A stretch of DNA of 64,000 nt from Cellulosimicrobium cellulans (GCF_007679345.1 NZ_VEGH01000003.1:1-64000); one strand, 5' to 3'; numbered from the stretch's first letter, positions 8,614-18,079 are shown. Numbers and translations: made by a program. Notes: generated from the letters alone by a model not told the origin.

Positions 8614-9758
8614 CCACGCTGCACGTCATGCGCCCCTGGCTCGGCGCCGAGGAGGTCGCCGCGGTCACCGAGGTGCTCGCGTCCGGCTGGGTCGCGCAGG
8701 GCCCGCGCGTCGCGGCGTTCGAGGCGGCGTTCGCCGCGGCGCAGCGGGCGGACGGGGCGGTGGCGCTGTCGTCCTGCACCGCGGCCCTGCACCTGGCGCT
8801 GGTCGTCGCGGGCGTGCGGCCCGGCGACGACGTGGTGGTCCCCTCGCTGTCGTTCGTGGCGACGGCGAACGCGGTGGTGCACGCGGGCGGGCGCCCGGTG
8901 TTCGCCGACGTCGACCTCCGGACGGGGAACGTCACGGCGGCGACGGTGGCCGAGGCCCTGACCCCGCGGACGACGGCCGTGATCGCGGTCGACCAGGGCG
9001 GGGTGCCGGTCGACCTGGACGCCGTCCGCGCCGTCACCGACCCGCTCGGCGTCGTCGTGGTCGAGGACGCGGCGTGCGCGGCGGGCTCGACGTACCGCGG
9101 CGCGCCCGTGGGTGCGCGGGCCGAGATCGCGGCGTGGTCGTTCCACCCCCGGAAGATCCTCACGACCGGCGAGGGCGGGATGCTCACCACCGGCCGCTCG
9201 GACTGGGCGGCACGGGCGCGCCGGCTGCGGGAGCACGCGATGAGCGTGTCGGCCGCCGAGCGGCACGGCGCCGTGCTGGCCCCGCCCGAGGAGTACCTGG
9301 AGGTCGGGTTCAACTACCGGATGACCGACCTGCAGGCCGCGGTCGGGCTGGTGCAGCTCGGCAGGCTCCCGGAGGCCGTCGCCCGCCGTCGTGCGCTCGC
9401 CGCGGCCTACGCCGAGCAGCTCGCGGACCTGCCCGTCCTGCGCCCGGTGGCGGACCCGCCGTGGGGCGCCGGCAACTTCCAGTCCTACTGGGTCGAGGTG
9501 CTCCCGGGGTCGCCCGTCGACCGGGACGGCCTGCTGGCCCGGCTGGCCGTGGCGGACGTGTCGGCACGGCGCGGGATCATGGCCGCGCACCGGCAGCCCG
9601 CCTACGCCGGCGGGGACCACGGTGCGGTCCCGCTCGTGGTGACCGAGCGGCTGACCGACCGGACGCTGATCCTGCCGCTGTTCCACGAGATGACCGGCGC
9701 CGAGCAGGACCGCGTGGTGGACGTGCTGCGCGCGGCCGTCGGCGGGGCGGTCCCGTGA
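8610..9758 (+). CDS. DegT/DnrJ/EryC1/StrS sugar aminotransferase (first copy)
   Basis: A 382-residue PLP-dependent aminotransferase. VVVPSLSFVATANAV and VVEDAACAAG are the usual active-site strands, and the Schiff-base lysine is Lys182 in SFHPRKILTTGEGG. FNYRMTDLQAAVGLVQL closes the dimer-interface part. The family transfers an amino group from glutamate to a keto-sugar nucleotide. With the Gfo/Idh dehydrogenase it would create a 3- or 4-amino sugar. A second, diverged DegT gene lies at 10459, so two amino groups or two amino sugars are likely. The start is GTG with a four-base overlap on both sides. Confidence 0.88.
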   Translation: MTTLHVMRPWLGAEEVAAVTEVLASGWVAQGPRVAAFEAAFAAAQRADGAVALSSCTAALHLALVVAGVRPGDDVVVPSLSFVATANAVVHAGGRPVFADVDLRTGNVTAATVAEALTPRTTAVIAVDQGGVPVDLDAVRAVTDPLGVVVVEDAACAAGSTYRGAPVGARAEIAAWSFHPRKILTTGEGGMLTTGRSDWAARARRLREHAMSVSAAERHGAVLAPPEEYLEVGFNYRMTDLQAAVGLVQLGRLPEAVARRRALAAAYAEQLADLPVLRPVADPPWGAGNFQSYWVEVLPGSPVDRDGLLARLAVADVSARRGIMAAHRQPAYAGGDHGAVPLVVTERLTDRTLILPLFHEMTGAEQDRVVDVLRAAVGGAVP

Positions 9759-10462
9759 CCGCGGGCGGCCGGCCGCTGGTGCTGGTCGGGGCCGGCGGCC
9801 TGGCCCGCGAGGTGCTGGCGGTGGTCCGGCGGCACGGGCCGTACGCGCCGGTCGGGGTGCTCGACGACGACCCGGCGACGCACGGCCGCGAGCTCGGCGG
9901 GGTGCCGGTGCTCGGCGGCCTGCGCGCGCTGGCGGGGCTGCCGGAGGCGGCGGTGCTCGTGTGCGTCGGCCACGGGCGGGCGCGCGGCGGGCTGGTCACC
10001 CGGCTCGCGGCGGCCGGCGTCGGCCCGGACCGGTGGGCGACCGTCGTGCACCCCTCCGTCGAGGTGCCGGACGGCTGCACCGTGGGTGCCGGGTCGGTGC
10101 TGCTCGCCGGCGTGGTGCTCACCGCGGACGTCCGGGTCGGTCGGCACGTGGTGCTGATGCCGCACGTCACCCTGACCCACGACGACGACGTGCGGGACGC
10201 CGCGACCCTCGCCGCGGGGGCGACCCTCGGCGGCGGGGTGCGCGTCGGGCCGCGCGCCTACCTCGGGATGCGGTCGGCCGTGCGCGAGCGGGTCCGGGTC
10301 GGGGCGGGCAGCACGCTGGGCATGGGTGCGGTGCTGCTGACGGACCTGCCGGACGACGAGACCTGGGCGGGCGTCCCGGCGCGGCCGCTGCACCGGGCGG
10401 CCGACGGCCACCGGCCCGGCGAGCGGCGGGCCCGGGACGGCGGGACGGCGGTGCGCGCATGA
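9755..10462 (+). CDS. NeuD/PglD-like sugar O/N-acyltransferase
   Basis: A 235-residue protein with an N-terminal Rossmann-like UDP-sugar-binding domain (LVLVGAGGLAREVLAVV) and C-terminal hexapeptide repeats (DGCTVGAGSVLLAGVVLTADVRVGRH onward) ending in TWAGVPARPLH. This domain order is typical of NeuD and PglD, which acetylate sialic acid or UDP-4-amino-sugars. Sitting between two aminotransferases, it probably N-acetylates the amino group that one of them installs. The C-terminal 25 residues are Arg/Gly-rich and look unstructured. GTG 9755 and the stop both overlap neighbours by four bases. Confidence 0.83.
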   Translation: MTAGGRPLVLVGAGGLAREVLAVVRRHGPYAPVGVLDDDPATHGRELGGVPVLGGLRALAGLPEAAVLVCVGHGRARGGLVTRLAAAGVGPDRWATVVHPSVEVPDGCTVGAGSVLLAGVVLTADVRVGRHVVLMPHVTLTHDDDVRDAATLAAGATLGGGVRVGPRAYLGMRSAVRERVRVGAGSTLGMGAVLLTDLPDDETWAGVPARPLHRAADGHRPGERRARDGGTAVRA

Positions 10463-11562
10463 GGATCCCCCTGGTCGACCTCGGGGCGCAGCAGGCGGAG
10501 GTGCACGCGGAGGTGCTCGCCGGGCTGGACGAGGTGTTCGCGACCACCGCGTTCGTCGGAGGGCCGGCGGTCGGCCGGTTCGAGGCGGCCTACGCCGCGG
10601 CTGTCGGCGCGCGGCACTGCGTCGGCGTGGCCAACGGCACGGACGCCCTCGAGCTCGCCCTGCGCGCGGTCGGCGTCGGACCGGGCGAGGAGGTGGTGCT
10701 GCCGGTCAACACGTTCGTCGCGACCGCCGAGGCGGTGTCCCGGATCGGCGCGGTCCCGGTGCCGGTCGACGTCGACCCCGTGCACCTCCTGGTCGACCCG
10801 GCCGCGGTGCGCGCGGCCGTGGGGCCCCGGACGGCGGCGCTGGTGCCGGTACACCTGTTCGGCCAGGTGGCGCCGGTCGAGGAGCTGCTGACGACCGCGG
10901 CCGACGCGGGGGTCCCGCTCGTCGAGGACGCCGCGCAGGCCCAGGGCGCGCGCCGCCACGGCCGGTCGGCCGGGACGCTCGGGCTCGCGGCGGCCACCAG
11001 CTTCTACCCGGGCAAGAACCTCGGCGCGGCCGGGGACGCCGGCGCGGTGACGACGGACGACGCCGCCGTGGCGCAGCGGGTGCGCGCCCTCGCCGCGCAC
11101 GGCAGCACCCGGAAGTACCGGCACGACGTCGTCGGGATGAACTCCCGCCTCGACACCGTCCAGGCCGTGGTGCTGGAGGCCAAGCTGCGGCGGCTCGCCG
11201 GGTGGAACGCGCGGCGCCGGGAGGCAGCGGCGCGGTACGCGGCCCTGCTCCGGGACGTGCCCGGGGTCCGGCCCCCCGTGCCCGACCCGGCCAACGAGGA
11301 CGCCTGGCACCTGTACGTCGTCCAGGTGCCCGACCGTGACCGGGCGCTCGCCGCCCTGCACGACGCGGGCATCGGGGCCGGGGTGCACTACCCGGTGCCG
11401 CTGCACCTCACCGGCGCCTACCGGCACCTCGGGCTCGGGCCCGGGGCGTTCCCCGTCGCCGAGGCCGCGGCGGGCCGCATCCTGTCGCTCCCGATGCACC
11501 CCCACCTGACGGCGGCGCAGCAGGAGCAGGTCGTCGACGTGCTGCGGAGGGCGGTCGCGTGA
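10459..11562 (+). CDS. DegT/DnrJ/EryC1/StrS sugar aminotransferase (second copy, WbpE-like)
   Basis: A 367-residue PLP enzyme. The N-terminus IPLVDLGAQ is characteristic of the WbpE/DegT subgroup that makes UDP-3-amino sugars. LPVNTFVATAEAV and LVEDAAQAQGA are active-site strands. Lys186 in SFYPGKNLGAAGDAG is the cofactor lysine. It is only distantly similar to the upstream aminotransferase at 8610 (a different lysine context), so the two probably have different keto-sugar substrates. With the Gfo/Idh protein and the WbpD-like acetyltransferase it would complete the 3-acetamido branch. ATG 10459 overlaps the preceding TGA. Confidence 0.88.
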   Translation: MRIPLVDLGAQQAEVHAEVLAGLDEVFATTAFVGGPAVGRFEAAYAAAVGARHCVGVANGTDALELALRAVGVGPGEEVVLPVNTFVATAEAVSRIGAVPVPVDVDPVHLLVDPAAVRAAVGPRTAALVPVHLFGQVAPVEELLTTAADAGVPLVEDAAQAQGARRHGRSAGTLGLAAATSFYPGKNLGAAGDAGAVTTDDAAVAQRVRALAAHGSTRKYRHDVVGMNSRLDTVQAVVLEAKLRRLAGWNARRREAAARYAALLRDVPGVRPPVPDPANEDAWHLYVVQVPDRDRALAALHDAGIGAGVHYPVPLHLTGAYRHLGLGPGAFPVAEAAAGRILSLPMHPHLTAAQQEQVVDVLRRAVA

Positions 11563-12962
11563 GGATCCTCGTCTACCCCGGCGTGATGGAGGTCGGGGGC
11601 AGCCAGCTCAACGCCGTGCAGCTCGCGCACGAGGCGGCGCGCGCGGGCCACGACGTGCTGATGTTCGGTCCGGAGGGCGACCTCGTGCCCCTGGCCGGCG
11701 CGCTCGGGCTGGAGTACGTCCGGGCGCCGCAGGAGGGGCGGTGGCCCTCGCCCCGGAATATGGCCGCGCTGCGCCGGCTCGTCGTGGACCGCGGCGTGGA
11801 CGTCGTGCACGGGTACGAGTGGGGACCGTCGGTCGACCTGGCGTTCGGCCCGCACCGCCGGCTCGGCACGCCCCTGGTCACCACCGTGCTGTCGATGGAC
11901 GTGCCCGAGCACGTGCCGCGCCACGAACCGCTCGTGGTCGGGACCCGGCGGCTGCAGCAGCAGCAGCGGGCGCTCCGCGACAGGGTGCACCTGGTCGAGC
12001 CGCCCGTCGACACCGTGCGGGACGCCCCCGGCACGGCCGGGCCCGACGCGCGGGCGGTGCTGGGCCTGGGCCCCGACGACCTCGTGCTGACCGTCGTCGG
12101 CCGGCTGTCGACGGACCTGGGCAAGGCGGACGGCGTGGTGGCGGCGATCGAGGTGGTCGGCCGGCTGGCGGCGGGACGGCCCGCCGGGACGTGGCCCGGC
12201 CCCCTCCGCCTGGTGGTGGCCGGGACGGGGCCCGAGCAGGCGCGGGTGGCCGCCCGGGCCGACGCGGTCAACGCCGCGGTCGGCGAGCAGGTCGTCGTGG
12301 TCACCGGGCAGCTGCTCGACCCGCGCCCGGCGTACGACGCGGCCGACGTGGTGCTCGGCATGGGCTCGTCGGTCCTGCGCGGCATGGCGTTCGGCAAGCC
12401 GGTGGTCGTGCAGGGCGACCGCGGCGCCTGGCGGGCGCTGACCCGGGACACGCTGCCCGGGTTCCTGCACGACGGGTGGCTGTGCGAGGGGCCCGGGGAC
12501 GGCGCCGACCTGGAGCGCGAGCTCGCGCCGCTGCTCGCCGACCCGGGCCTGCGGGCGCAGCGCGGGGCGCTGGGGCGGGGCGTCGTGCTCGACGCGTACA
12601 GCCTCGCAGCGGCCGGCCGGCGGCTGGAGGAGGTGTACGCCGACGCGGTCGCCACCCGCCCGAGCGAGGCCGTGCGCCGGGAGGCGCTGCTGCGGTGCGC
12701 GGTGGACCTGGCGAAGTTCCGCGCGTCGCTGGCCCGGCAGCGTGCCGCCGCGGCGGTGCGGGCGCGCGCCGGTGGGCGGTGGGCCGCGGCCGGCGGTGCC
12801 GCGTCGGCGGGCGGGCGCGGCGGGGACGTGGGCGCGCGGGGCGGGACCGTGGGCGCCGGGCAGCGTGCCGCGGGGGCCGGGCCGCGTGGGGCGGGTGCCG
12901 GGGCGCGCGGGGCGGGCACGGCGCCTCGGGACGGCGCCGGGCAGCGCGAGGGGGCGTGGTGA
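11559..12962 (+). CDS. Glycosyltransferase, GT4/GT-B type
   Basis: A 467-residue GT-B transferase. The N-terminal domain opens with MRILVYPGVMEVGGSQLNAVQLA. The C-terminal domain has the LTVVGRLSTDLGKADG and LRLVVAGTGPEQARV strands and a GMAFGKPVVVQGDRGAW donor-binding segment. GT4 enzymes add hexoses from NDP-sugars to lipid-linked glycans at the cytoplasmic membrane. The last ~70 residues are a low-complexity Ala/Gly/Arg tail and may be poorly structured. It is translationally coupled to the aminotransferase before it and the flippase after it by GTGA overlaps. Confidence 0.83.
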   Translation: MRILVYPGVMEVGGSQLNAVQLAHEAARAGHDVLMFGPEGDLVPLAGALGLEYVRAPQEGRWPSPRNMAALRRLVVDRGVDVVHGYEWGPSVDLAFGPHRRLGTPLVTTVLSMDVPEHVPRHEPLVVGTRRLQQQQRALRDRVHLVEPPVDTVRDAPGTAGPDARAVLGLGPDDLVLTVVGRLSTDLGKADGVVAAIEVVGRLAAGRPAGTWPGPLRLVVAGTGPEQARVAARADAVNAAVGEQVVVVTGQLLDPRPAYDAADVVLGMGSSVLRGMAFGKPVVVQGDRGAWRALTRDTLPGFLHDGWLCEGPGDGADLERELAPLLADPGLRAQRGALGRGVVLDAYSLAAAGRRLEEVYADAVATRPSEAVRREALLRCAVDLAKFRASLARQRAAAAVRARAGGRWAAAGGAASAGGRGGDVGARGGTVGAGQRAAGAGPRGAGAGARGAGTAPRDGAGQREGAW

Positions 12963-14653
12963 CCGCGCCGGCCGGGCTCGGCAGGCTGGTCGGCCGCGGG
13001 CTCGCCTGGGGTGGTGCGGGCAGCATCGTGCTGCGGTTCGGCAACGTGCTGGTCGGCATCGTGCTGGCGCGGCTGCTCGTGCCGGAGGACTTCGGCGTGT
13101 TCGCGATCGCGCTGGCGGTCCAGGGCGTCCTGGTGACCGTCGTCGACCTGGGGCTGAGCGCCGACCTCGTGCGGTCCGACGACCCCCGACGCCTGGAGCC
13201 GACCGTCGCGACGATCAGCCTGGTCCTCGGCGCGCTGCTGGCCGGGGCCATGGCCGCGACCGCGGAGCCGGTGGCCCGCGCGCTGGGCAGCGAGCGCGCC
13301 GCCCCGGTGATCGCCGTGCTCGCCGCCACCCTGGTCGTGTCGGCCGCGGGCGTCGTCCCGTACGCGCGCCTGCAGCGCGGGTTCCACCAGCGCGAGCTGC
13401 TCGCGACCGGCCTCGTCGACCTCGTGGTGGGCACCGTGGTCACCGTCCTGCTGGTGCGGGCCGGGTGGGGTCCGATGGCGCTGGCCGTCTCGCGGCTCGT
13501 CGCCCAGCCGGCCGCCACCGGGACCCAGTTCCTGCTCAGCCGCACGGTCCCGCGGTTCGGCTACGACCGGGAGCTGGCCCGCGGGGCGGTCGCGTACGGC
13601 GCGCCGCTCGCCGGCGCGAACCTGCTGTCGATCGCGCTGCTCGCCGTCGACAAGGTGGTCCTGGCGCGCGGAGCGGGCGAGGTGGCGCTCGGGTACTACG
13701 TGCTCGCGTTCAACGTCGCGAGCTGGCCGATGACGGTCATCGGGCAGACGGTGCGGCCGGTGGCGCTGGCGGCGTTCGCGCGGCTCGACGGGCGGCACGA
13801 GGTGGCGGACGGGGTGCCCGGCGGGCCGGCGTCGAGCGGGCCGCCGGGTGGCGGGCCGGCGTCGGGGGACGGCGGGCTGGCGCTCGCGACCCGGCTCACC
13901 TGGGCGGCCGCCGTCCCGGCGGCCTGCCTGCTCGGCGCCCTGAGCCTGCCCGTCGTGACGCTGCTCTACGGCGGCCGGTGGGCGCCCGCGGCGGGTGCGC
14001 TCGCCGCGCTGGCGGCGTTCGGGGCCCTGCGGGTGCTGTTCGACCTGCTGGCGACCTACCTCATCGCCCGCGGGGCGACCCGGCCGGTCCTCGCCGTGCA
14101 GGTCGCGTGGCTGGTCGCGCTGCTGCCGGCGGTGGTCGTCGGCGCGCGGGTCGGCGGCTCGGCCGGGGTCGGCTGGGCGCACGTGGTGGTCGCCGCGGTC
14201 GTGGTGCTCCCGCTGTACCTCGGCGCGGTGCGGCGCAGCGGCGGGGACCTGCGGGCGCTGGCGGCGGCGACCTGGCTGCCGCTCGTGGCCGCGGGGCCGA
14301 CCGTGGCCGCAGCGGTGCTGGTGGCGCGGCAGGTGCCGGGGCCGCTCGGCGCGCTGGCGGCCGGCGGTACGGCGGGGGCGCTGGTGTACGTCGCGCTCGT
14401 CGGGCGGCCGCTGCTGCGGGACCTGCGGGGGCTGCGGTCGGGGGCGCGCCGGGACTCCGCGCTCGGGACCCTCGACGCGGCCCCTGCCCCGGTGCCGGTA
14501 CCGGGCGGGGGCCCCGCGCCGACCGTCGACCCGGTCGCGCCGCCGGTGCCGGTCGCGCCGCCGGTGCCGGCCGTGGCGCCGGCCTCGGGGGCGGGCGCCG
14601 CCCCGGCCGCCGCCCCGGTGGCGGTGCCGCCCGACCCGGAGCGCGTCCCGTGA
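12959..14653 (+). CDS. Wzx-type oligosaccharide flippase
   Basis: A 564-residue integral membrane protein of the MOP superfamily (polysaccharide_synt). It has about 12-14 hydrophobic segments between residues 12 and 480, LARLLVPEDFGVFAIALAV in the first helix pair, and YARLQRGFHQRELL. It should flip the lipid-linked repeat unit to the outer membrane face. A Gly/Pro/Ser-rich insert near residue 290 (13820-13870) and a Pro/Val/Ala tail of about 70 residues are unusual additions. The start GTG 12959 overlaps the previous stop. Confidence 0.85.
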   Translation: MTAPAGLGRLVGRGLAWGGAGSIVLRFGNVLVGIVLARLLVPEDFGVFAIALAVQGVLVTVVDLGLSADLVRSDDPRRLEPTVATISLVLGALLAGAMAATAEPVARALGSERAAPVIAVLAATLVVSAAGVVPYARLQRGFHQRELLATGLVDLVVGTVVTVLLVRAGWGPMALAVSRLVAQPAATGTQFLLSRTVPRFGYDRELARGAVAYGAPLAGANLLSIALLAVDKVVLARGAGEVALGYYVLAFNVASWPMTVIGQTVRPVALAAFARLDGRHEVADGVPGGPASSGPPGGGPASGDGGLALATRLTWAAAVPAACLLGALSLPVVTLLYGGRWAPAAGALAALAAFGALRVLFDLLATYLIARGATRPVLAVQVAWLVALLPAVVVGARVGGSAGVGWAHVVVAAVVVLPLYLGAVRRSGGDLRALAAATWLPLVAAGPTVAAAVLVARQVPGPLGALAAGGTAGALVYVALVGRPLLRDLRGLRSGARRDSALGTLDAAPAPVPVPGGGPAPTVDPVAPPVPVAPPVPAVAPASGAGAAPAAAPVAVPPDPERVP

Positions 14654-15864
14654 CCCCCGCCGCCCCACCGCTGACCCGGACCGTCCGCGCGCGCCCCCGC
14701 CCGGTCGGGACCGGCGACGCGACCGTCACGGTGGTGGTCCCGTGCCACGACTACGCGCGCTACCTCCCCGCGGCCGTGCACAGCGTGCTGGACCAGGGGG
14801 GCGTGCGCGTCGACGTGGTCGTGGTGGACGACGCGTCCACGGACGACTCCCTCGCCGTCGCCCGGCGCCTGGCCGACCGCGACCCGCGGGTCGCCGTCCT
14901 GGCGCACGCCCGCAACCGCGGTCCGGTCGAGACGTTCAACGACGGGCTCGCGCGGGCGACGGGGGAGTTCCTGGTGCGGCTCGACGCCGACGACCTGCTC
15001 ACGCCCGGCTCGCTCGCGCGGTCGGTGGCCGTCGCCCGCGCGTACCCGTCGGTGGGCCTGGTGTACGGGCACCCCGTGCACTTCACCGGCGAGCCGCCCG
15101 CGGCCCGGACCCGGGTCCGCCGGTGGACCGTGTGGCCCGGTCGGCGCTGGCTCGCCGACCGGTGCGCCGACGGCTACAACGTCATCACCTCGCCGGAGGT
15201 GCTCATGCGCGCGTCGGTGGTGGCGGCCGTCGGCGGCCAGCGGCCGCTGGCGCACGCGCACGACATGGAGATGTGGCTCCGGCTGGCGGCCCGCTCCGAC
15301 GTCGCCCACGTGGGCGGCGCCGACCAGGCCTGGCACCGCGAGCACGCCGCCAGCCTCTCGGCGCGCCAGGTCGACGACGCGACCGACTTCCGCGAGCGGG
15401 TGGCCGCGTTCGCCGAGCTCGCCGCCGGCGGGGCGGCGGGGCTGCCGGAGCGGGACGACCTGCTGGCCGCGTCCCGCCGTGCGCTGGTGCGCCAGGCGCT
15501 GCGGGCGTGCCGGTACGAGGTCGACCGCGGCCGCCGCGACCCGGAGCGCGTGCGCCGGCTGATGGCGGAGGCGCTGCGGGTCGCGCCGGAGCTCGCCGGT
15601 CCGTGGGCGCGGCTGGACGCCGCGCTCGACGCCTCGCCGGGGCCGCTCGACCGGGCGGTCGGCCTCGGGCGGGCGGTGCGGGTGCGCGCCGACGACGTGC
15701 GCCGCGCGCGCCGCTGGGCCCGCACGGGCACCTACACCCGCGACGGCGCGGGCCCGCTCCTGCCCGCGGGCTCGGGCGCCGCCGGCAGGGCCGGGGCGTA
15801 CCGGCCGCCCGCGGACGGGGAGCCGTCCGCCGCGGGCACGGTGCCCCGGGAGGGCGCGGCGTGA
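14650..15864 (+). CDS. Glycosyltransferase family 2 protein
   Basis: A 404-residue GT-A enzyme. VTVVVPCHDYARYLP opens the nucleotide-binding domain, VVVVDDASTDDS follows, and LDADD at 111-115 is the DxD metal site. HDMEMWLRLA and a Trp-His pair mark the acceptor side. C-terminal residues 270-404 form a helical, then Gly/Ala-rich extension without a recognised domain. It would add one sugar to the repeat unit at the inner membrane face. Both ends overlap neighbouring genes by four bases. Confidence 0.85.
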   Translation: MTPAAPPLTRTVRARPRPVGTGDATVTVVVPCHDYARYLPAAVHSVLDQGGVRVDVVVVDDASTDDSLAVARRLADRDPRVAVLAHARNRGPVETFNDGLARATGEFLVRLDADDLLTPGSLARSVAVARAYPSVGLVYGHPVHFTGEPPAARTRVRRWTVWPGRRWLADRCADGYNVITSPEVLMRASVVAAVGGQRPLAHAHDMEMWLRLAARSDVAHVGGADQAWHREHAASLSARQVDDATDFRERVAAFAELAAGGAAGLPERDDLLAASRRALVRQALRACRYEVDRGRRDPERVRRLMAEALRVAPELAGPWARLDAALDASPGPLDRAVGLGRAVRVRADDVRRARRWARTGTYTRDGAGPLLPAGSGAAGRAGAYRPPADGEPSAAGTVPREGAA

Positions 15865-17183
15865 GGGCGCGGGACCTGCCGGCCCTGGGGCGGCGGGTGC
15901 GGGCGATCGGCGCGCGCGAGACGGCGCAGCGCGCCGCGGCGCGGCTGTACCGGATCACCGGCGCCGCCGCGCTCGAGTTCCCGCTGCTCCCCGGCGACGT
16001 CGCCGACCCCGGGTCGGCCGCGCGCGACGTCCCCCCCGCACCGCCGCACCCGGACCGGCCGCTCACGATCGGCTGGGTGTGCGTGCCCCCGGGCCCGCGC
16101 TCCGGCGGCCACACCACGATGTTCCGGATGGTGCAGGCCCTGGAGGAGGCGGGGCACCGGTGCGTGCTCTACCTGTACGACCGGCACGGCGGGGACGTCC
16201 GGCAGCGCGCCGCCGTCGTGCGGGCCGGCTGGCCGGGCGTGCGGGCCGAGGTCCGGGACGTGGCGGACGGGATCCACGGCGTCGACGCGTGCGTGGCGAC
16301 GTCCTGGCAGACGGCGCACGTGCTCGCCCGCCGCGGCACCGAGCCGATGCGCCGGCTGTACTTCGTCCAGGACGTCGAGCCGTACTTCTACCCGCACGGC
16401 GCCCAGCGCGCGCTCGCCGAGGACTCCTACCGGCTCGGGCTGCGGGTGCTCGCCCTGGGCGAGATGGTCGCCGGCCACCTGCGCACGGACCTCGGCGTCG
16501 CGGTGGACGTCGTCCCGTTCGGCTGCGACACCGCCGTCTACCGGCCGCTCCCGCCGACCACCCGCAGCGGCGTCGTGCTGTACGCGAAGCCCGACGTCCC
16601 CCGGCGGGGGTACGACCTGGCCCGGCTCGCGCTGCGGCAGTTCCACGCGCGGCACCCGGACCAGGAGATCCACGTCTACGGCGACCCCGCGCCCGACCTC
16701 GGGGTCCCGGCGACCCGGCACGGCGGGCTCGACCCGGAGGCGCTGAACGCGCTGTACCACCGGACGCTGGCGGGGCTCGCGCTGTCGTTCACCAACATCT
16801 CGCTGGTCGCCGAGGAGATGCTCGCGGCGGGCACGGTGCCGGTGGTCAACGACTCCGCCGACGCGCGCGCCGACCTGCCGAACCCGCACGTCCTGTGGGC
16901 CGCCCCGACCCCCGGCGCGGTCGCCGGGGCGCTGTCCGCGGCGGTCGGGCACCCGGACCCGGCGGGCCGGGCGGCGGTGGTGCAGGCGAGCGTGGCGGGA
17001 CGGTCCTGGGGCGAGGCGCAGGCGCGGCTTGTGGCGCTCGTCGAGGGGCACGTGCGCGGGGTGCCGGGGGTCGCGGGGAACGGGGCCGGGGCGCCGGGGG
17101 TCGCGGAGCGCGGGGCCGCGGGAGGCGGGGCGTCGCCGTCCGCGACCGGGGCGGCCCCCGGGAGCCGGGTGGTCGGCCCGTGA
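15861..17183 (+). CDS. Glycosyltransferase, WsaF-like GT4
   Basis: A 440-residue GT-B protein. It contains LYFVQDVEPYFYPHG and VVPFGCDTAVYRP, features I associate with WsaF-like rhamnosyltransferases, and a C-terminal GLALSFTNISLVAEEMLAAGTVPVVND donor domain. WsaF of Geobacillus adds beta-1,2-rhamnose in S-layer glycan synthesis, so a deoxyhexose donor is possible but not shown here. The ~55-residue C-terminal tail is a Gly/Ala/Val repeat-like stretch. It starts at GTG 15861 on the preceding stop. Confidence 0.75.
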   Translation: MRARDLPALGRRVRAIGARETAQRAAARLYRITGAAALEFPLLPGDVADPGSAARDVPPAPPHPDRPLTIGWVCVPPGPRSGGHTTMFRMVQALEEAGHRCVLYLYDRHGGDVRQRAAVVRAGWPGVRAEVRDVADGIHGVDACVATSWQTAHVLARRGTEPMRRLYFVQDVEPYFYPHGAQRALAEDSYRLGLRVLALGEMVAGHLRTDLGVAVDVVPFGCDTAVYRPLPPTTRSGVVLYAKPDVPRRGYDLARLALRQFHARHPDQEIHVYGDPAPDLGVPATRHGGLDPEALNALYHRTLAGLALSFTNISLVAEEMLAAGTVPVVNDSADARADLPNPHVLWAAPTPGAVAGALSAAVGHPDPAGRAAVVQASVAGRSWGEAQARLVALVEGHVRGVPGVAGNGAGAPGVAERGAAGGGASPSATGAAPGSRVVGP

Positions 17184-18079
17184 CCGCCGCGACCCCGACC
17201 CCGACCCCGAGCCCGACCATGCTCGTGCTGACCCCGTCCTACCGCCCGGACCACGCGCTGTGCGTCGAGCTGAACCGCTCGGTGCTCCGCCTGGCCCCGC
17301 CCGCGGTGCGGCACGCGCTGGTGGTGCCGCCCGCCGACCTGGGGCTGTTCCGGTCGCTCGCGGGCGAGCGCACCACGGTCCAGGACGCCCGCGCCGTCGT
17401 GCCGCGCCCCCTGCGCAAGATCCCCGGCCTCAACCTCTGGCTCGACCCGCGGGCCCCGTTCCCACCGGTCCGCGGGTGGGTCGCGCAGCAGGTGGTCAAG
17501 CTCGCCGCAGCGGCGGCCGCGGACGACGACCTGGTGCTGCTCGCCGACTCGGACCTGGTGTTCGTCCGGCCGTTCGGGCCGCGCACCTTCGCGCCGGACG
17601 GCGCCGTGCCCCTGTACCGGCGCGAGGGCGCCGTGAGCGCCCACCTCCCGCGGCACGTCCGGTGGCACGAGGTCGCGCGCCGGCTGCTCGGTCTGCCGCC
17701 CGGCGACGAGCCCGCCCGGCCCGACTACGTGTGCTGGCCGTGCCTGTGGGAGCCCGCCGTCGTGCGCCGGATGCTCGCCCGCGTCGAGGCCGTGACCGGG
17801 CTGCCGTGGGCCGCCGCCGTCGGTCACGAGCTGCACGTGTCGGAGATGGTGCTCTACGGGGTGTACGTCGACGAGGTCGAGGGGCGCGACCGCGCGGTCC
17901 CGCACACCGACGACATGCGCTGCCCGGCGTACTCCGACGAGGCGCCGCTCGACCGCGACGGCCTGGCGGCATTCCTCGCGCGGGTCCGCCTCCGCGACGT
18001 CGCGGTGATGGTGTCGGCGAAGTCCGGCACCGCGCTCGACCTGCGCCGCGCCCTCATCGCCGCCCGGGTCCCGGGCTGA
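17180..18079 (+). CDS. DUF6492 family protein, GT-A-like
   Basis: A 299-residue protein, last gene of the plus-strand operon. It resembles the DUF6492 family: LVLTPSYRPDHALCVELNRSV at the N-terminus, LLADSDLVFVRPF with an Asp-x-Asp, and YVCWPCLWEPAVVRRM. The DSD motif and its location after four glycosyltransferase-like genes suggest it transfers a sugar or modifies the repeat unit. No activity is established for the family that I know of. It ends 66 bp before a pair of hairpins shared with the convergent operon. Confidence 0.75.
   Translation: MTAATPTPTPSPTMLVLTPSYRPDHALCVELNRSVLRLAPPAVRHALVVPPADLGLFRSLAGERTTVQDARAVVPRPLRKIPGLNLWLDPRAPFPPVRGWVAQQVVKLAAAAAADDDLVLLADSDLVFVRPFGPRTFAPDGAVPLYRREGAVSAHLPRHVRWHEVARRLLGLPPGDEPARPDYVCWPCLWEPAVVRRMLARVEAVTGLPWAAAVGHELHVSEMVLYGVYVDEVEGRDRAVPHTDDMRCPAYSDEAPLDRDGLAAFLARVRLRDVAVMVSAKSGTALDLRRALIAARVPG

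Noticed and set aside
11573-14668. Minus-strand open frame of over 1000 codons opposite the GT4 and flippase genes
   Set aside because: Arg/Pro/His-rich composition with no family motif; it is the complement of well-supported plus-strand genes and arises from GC bias at third positions.
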